Shown here: in pieces, positions 62,605 to 64,000 of the stretch
How positions within the stretch are numbered: position 1 is the stretch's first letter
Layout of the letters: the number at the start of each line of letters is the position of its first letter
NCBI RefSeq assembly: GCF_006363915.1
Contig: NZ_CP040946.1
DNA from: Methylophilus medardensis
GTDB lineage: Bacteria; Pseudomonadota; Gammaproteobacteria; Burkholderiales; Methylophilaceae
Strand: one strand, 5' to 3'
Length of the DNA: 64,000 nt
Position numbers and translations under genes: made by a program
The notes under the pieces: model-generated
Database searches by the model: none
What the model was told of the DNA's origin: nothing
The model's input: the letters and a program-made list of their open reading frames with translations, nothing else

Positions 62605-63380
62605 CCTCCAGTAACCCACAGGCATTACACAGTGCGATTTACACGGGTTGGGTGAGTCATCAACGCTTGCAACCCAAACTGCATGGCTTTCGCTATCAGC
62701 TATTCATGCTTTACATCGATTTGGCTGAGCTGCCCACCCTTTTTAAGGGCAATACGTTCTGGTCATTTCTGACGCCCAATCTGGCATACTTCAGACGCAA
62801 AGATTATCTGGGCCCGCCTGAAAAGTCGCTGGATAGTTGTGTACGTGACCTCGTTGAGCAAGAAACCGGGCAGCGCCCGCTGGGTCGCATCGGGTTGTTG
62901 ACCCACTGTCGCTACTGGGGGGTGTGTTTTAACCCAGTCAGTTTTTACTATTGCCACAATGAAGCTGGCCAATTGCAAGCCATTATCAGCCACATCACCA
63001 ATACGCCTTGGAAAGAACGTTTTGCTTACGTACACGCAGTGAAAGATGATTCTTTGCTGTTTAAGTTAAAAAAAGACTTTCATGTCTCGCCTTTTATGCC
63101 CATGCAAATAGATTACCAGTGGCAGTTCTCCACGCCGGGGCAGGAGCTCAATGTGCATATGCAAAACTGGCAGCAGGAGCAGGCAATGTTTTTTGCCACG
63201 TTAAAAATGCAACGGCAACCCTGGCAGGCCAGCGCGCTGAACCGTATGTTACTCAATTACCCATGGATGACACTGAAAGTCATTCTGTCTATTTATTGGC
63301 AAGCCCTACGCCTGTGGCTCAAAAGAATTCCTTTTTACCCACATCCTGAGCAGCCTGCCAACCGCGGAGATGAATCTTGA
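62601..63380 (+). CDS. DUF1365 protein
   Basis: A 259-residue protein of the DUF1365 family (COG3496). Recognisable segments are YTGWVSHQRLQPKLHGFRYQ, FLTPNLAYFRRKDYLG, CRYWGVCFNPVSFYYCHN and the K-K-DFHVSPFMPM stretch. Function unproven; its genes almost always lie between COG2907 and a cyclopropane synthase, as here. It overlaps the next gene by 4 bases (TTGA). Confidence 0.9.
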   Translation: MTSSNPQALHSAIYTGWVSHQRLQPKLHGFRYQLFMLYIDLAELPTLFKGNTFWSFLTPNLAYFRRKDYLGPPEKSLDSCVRDLVEQETGQRPLGRIGLLTHCRYWGVCFNPVSFYYCHNEAGQLQAIISHITNTPWKERFAYVHAVKDDSLLFKLKKDFHVSPFMPMQIDYQWQFSTPGQELNVHMQNWQQEQAMFFATLKMQRQPWQASALNRMLLNYPWMTLKVILSIYWQALRLWLKRIPFYPHPEQPANRGDES

Positions 63381-64000
63381 CGATAGCCCCCTCCCCCCTT
63401 CCCGTGACCACGGATACCCTGACGAAGCCACTCAAGCCAAAAAGTCGGGCTAAGTGGGTAGCCAAGCTGGCAAAATCGCAGGTGCTCAGTCGTTTGTCTG
63501 GATTACGCAAAGGGCAATTGATTCTGATCGATGGCAGTGAACGTCATGTATTTGGTCGCCTTGATGCAGGTGACTTACAGGCGACTATTACCGTGCATGA
63601 CCCACGCTTTTACGGCGAGATTGCCTTCGGTGGCAGCATCGGTGCCGGTGAGGCTTATATGCTCGGTTATTGGCAGGCCGATACGCTGACTAACGTCGTT
63701 CGTTTGATGGTATTAAATCAGTCTGTAATGGATACCTTGGAAGGCGGTTATCAATGGTTCACCAAACCCTTACTCAAAGTCTTCCATTGGTTAAACAGTA
63801 ACAGCGAAGCAGGCAGCCAGAAAAATATTGCTGCGCATTATGATCTTGGCAATGATTTGTTTCAATTATTCCTCGATCCGACCATGATGTATTCGTCAGC
63901 TATGTTTGACGAGGACACCGCAACCTTGCAAGCCGCCTCTGAGCGAAAATTGCAAGTCATTTGTGACAAGTTGCAGCTGGTCCCCACCGACCATGTGTTA
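63377..64000 (+). CDS. Cyclopropane-fatty-acyl-phospholipid synthase, cut by window end
   Basis: A partial gene (208 codons visible) starting with TTG at 63377, overlapping the DUF1365 stop. The N-terminal lipid-binding region (SRLSGLRKGQLILIDGSERHVFG, FYGEIAFGGSIGAGEAYMLGYW) and the start of the catalytic domain (NIAAHYDLGNDLFQLFLDPTMMYSSAMF) match classical long cyclopropane synthases with an N-terminal domain, unlike the copy at 56846. The SAM site should lie just beyond the window. Confidence 0.88.
   Translation, partial: MTIAPSPLPVTTDTLTKPLKPKSRAKWVAKLAKSQVLSRLSGLRKGQLILIDGSERHVFGRLDAGDLQATITVHDPRFYGEIAFGGSIGAGEAYMLGYWQADTLTNVVRLMVLNQSVMDTLEGGYQWFTKPLLKVFHWLNSNSEAGSQKNIAAHYDLGNDLFQLFLDPTMMYSSAMFDEDTATLQAASERKLQVICDKLQLVPTDHVL

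Overview
The window looks like a chromosomal segment of a flagellated, methylotrophic betaproteobacterium, most likely of the family Methylophilaceae. This is inferred from a formaldehyde-activating-enzyme homologue, a PQQ-dependent dehydrogenase, a PEP-CTERM protein, the betaproteobacterial tyrA-aroA-cmk-rpsA-ihfB-lapB-pyrF order, and FlhDC-type flagellar control beside a Pseudomonas-like flhB-flhA-flhF-flhG-fliA-motC-motD operon. No database search was possible; all family names rest on motif recognition.

Layout. 1-3.3 kb: a TPR protein, the MsrPQ periplasmic methionine-sulfoxide repair pair and a DoxX membrane protein. 3.5-5.8 kb: a GAF-GGDEF-EAL c-di-GMP protein. 5.8-13.6 kb (minus strand): flhB, flhA, flhF, a degenerate flhG/fleN, fliA and the stator pair motC-motD. 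13.6-15.1 kb: a roughly 600-bp structured leader, then flhD and flhC. 15.2-18.3 kb: a membrane-linked methyltransferase and a PAS-PAS-GGDEF-EAL protein. 18.5-24.3 kb: motA, motB, a short CheZ-like protein, cheY, cheA and cheW. 24.4-38.1 kb: five chemoreceptor loci (one soluble multi-PAS receptor, one broken copy, three multi-HAMP receptors) plus one small secreted protein. 38.2-42.7 kb: a Fae homologue with a novel tail, then cheR, cheD, cheB, cheY and cheZ.

42.8-44.8 kb: aldehyde dehydrogenase with its DUF779 partner. 45.1 kb: tRNA-Ser(GGA). 45.2-52.9 kb (mostly minus): comEA-like, pyrF, lapB, ihfB, rpsA, cmk, DUF2061, aroA and prephenate dehydrogenase. 53.0 kb: tmRNA. 53.4-54.8 kb: AT-rich accessory stretch with an orphan HTH-like protein and a PEP-CTERM protein. 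54.9-56.6 kb: PQQ-dependent dehydrogenase lipoprotein. 56.8-64 kb: a tightly packed lipid-modification operon (cyclopropane-synthase-like methyltransferase, DUF2878, DUF1295, secreted protein, lipocalin, fatty-acid desaturase, FAD amine-oxidase-like protein, DUF1365 and a second, truncated-by-window cyclopropane synthase).

How the genes fit together. FlhDC and FliA should drive the flagellar and chemotaxis genes. Two stator sets power the motor. Receptors ending in a DWxxF pentapeptide probably tether CheR (and possibly CheB) for adaptation, and two CheZ-type proteins and two CheY proteins shape the output. The strongest candidates for something undescribed are the Fae homologue wired into the chemotaxis operon, the GDIDLF C-terminus shared by CheD and the short CheZ-like protein, the triple GYGFF-type linker motif in CheA, and the flhG copy that has lost its ATPase motif.
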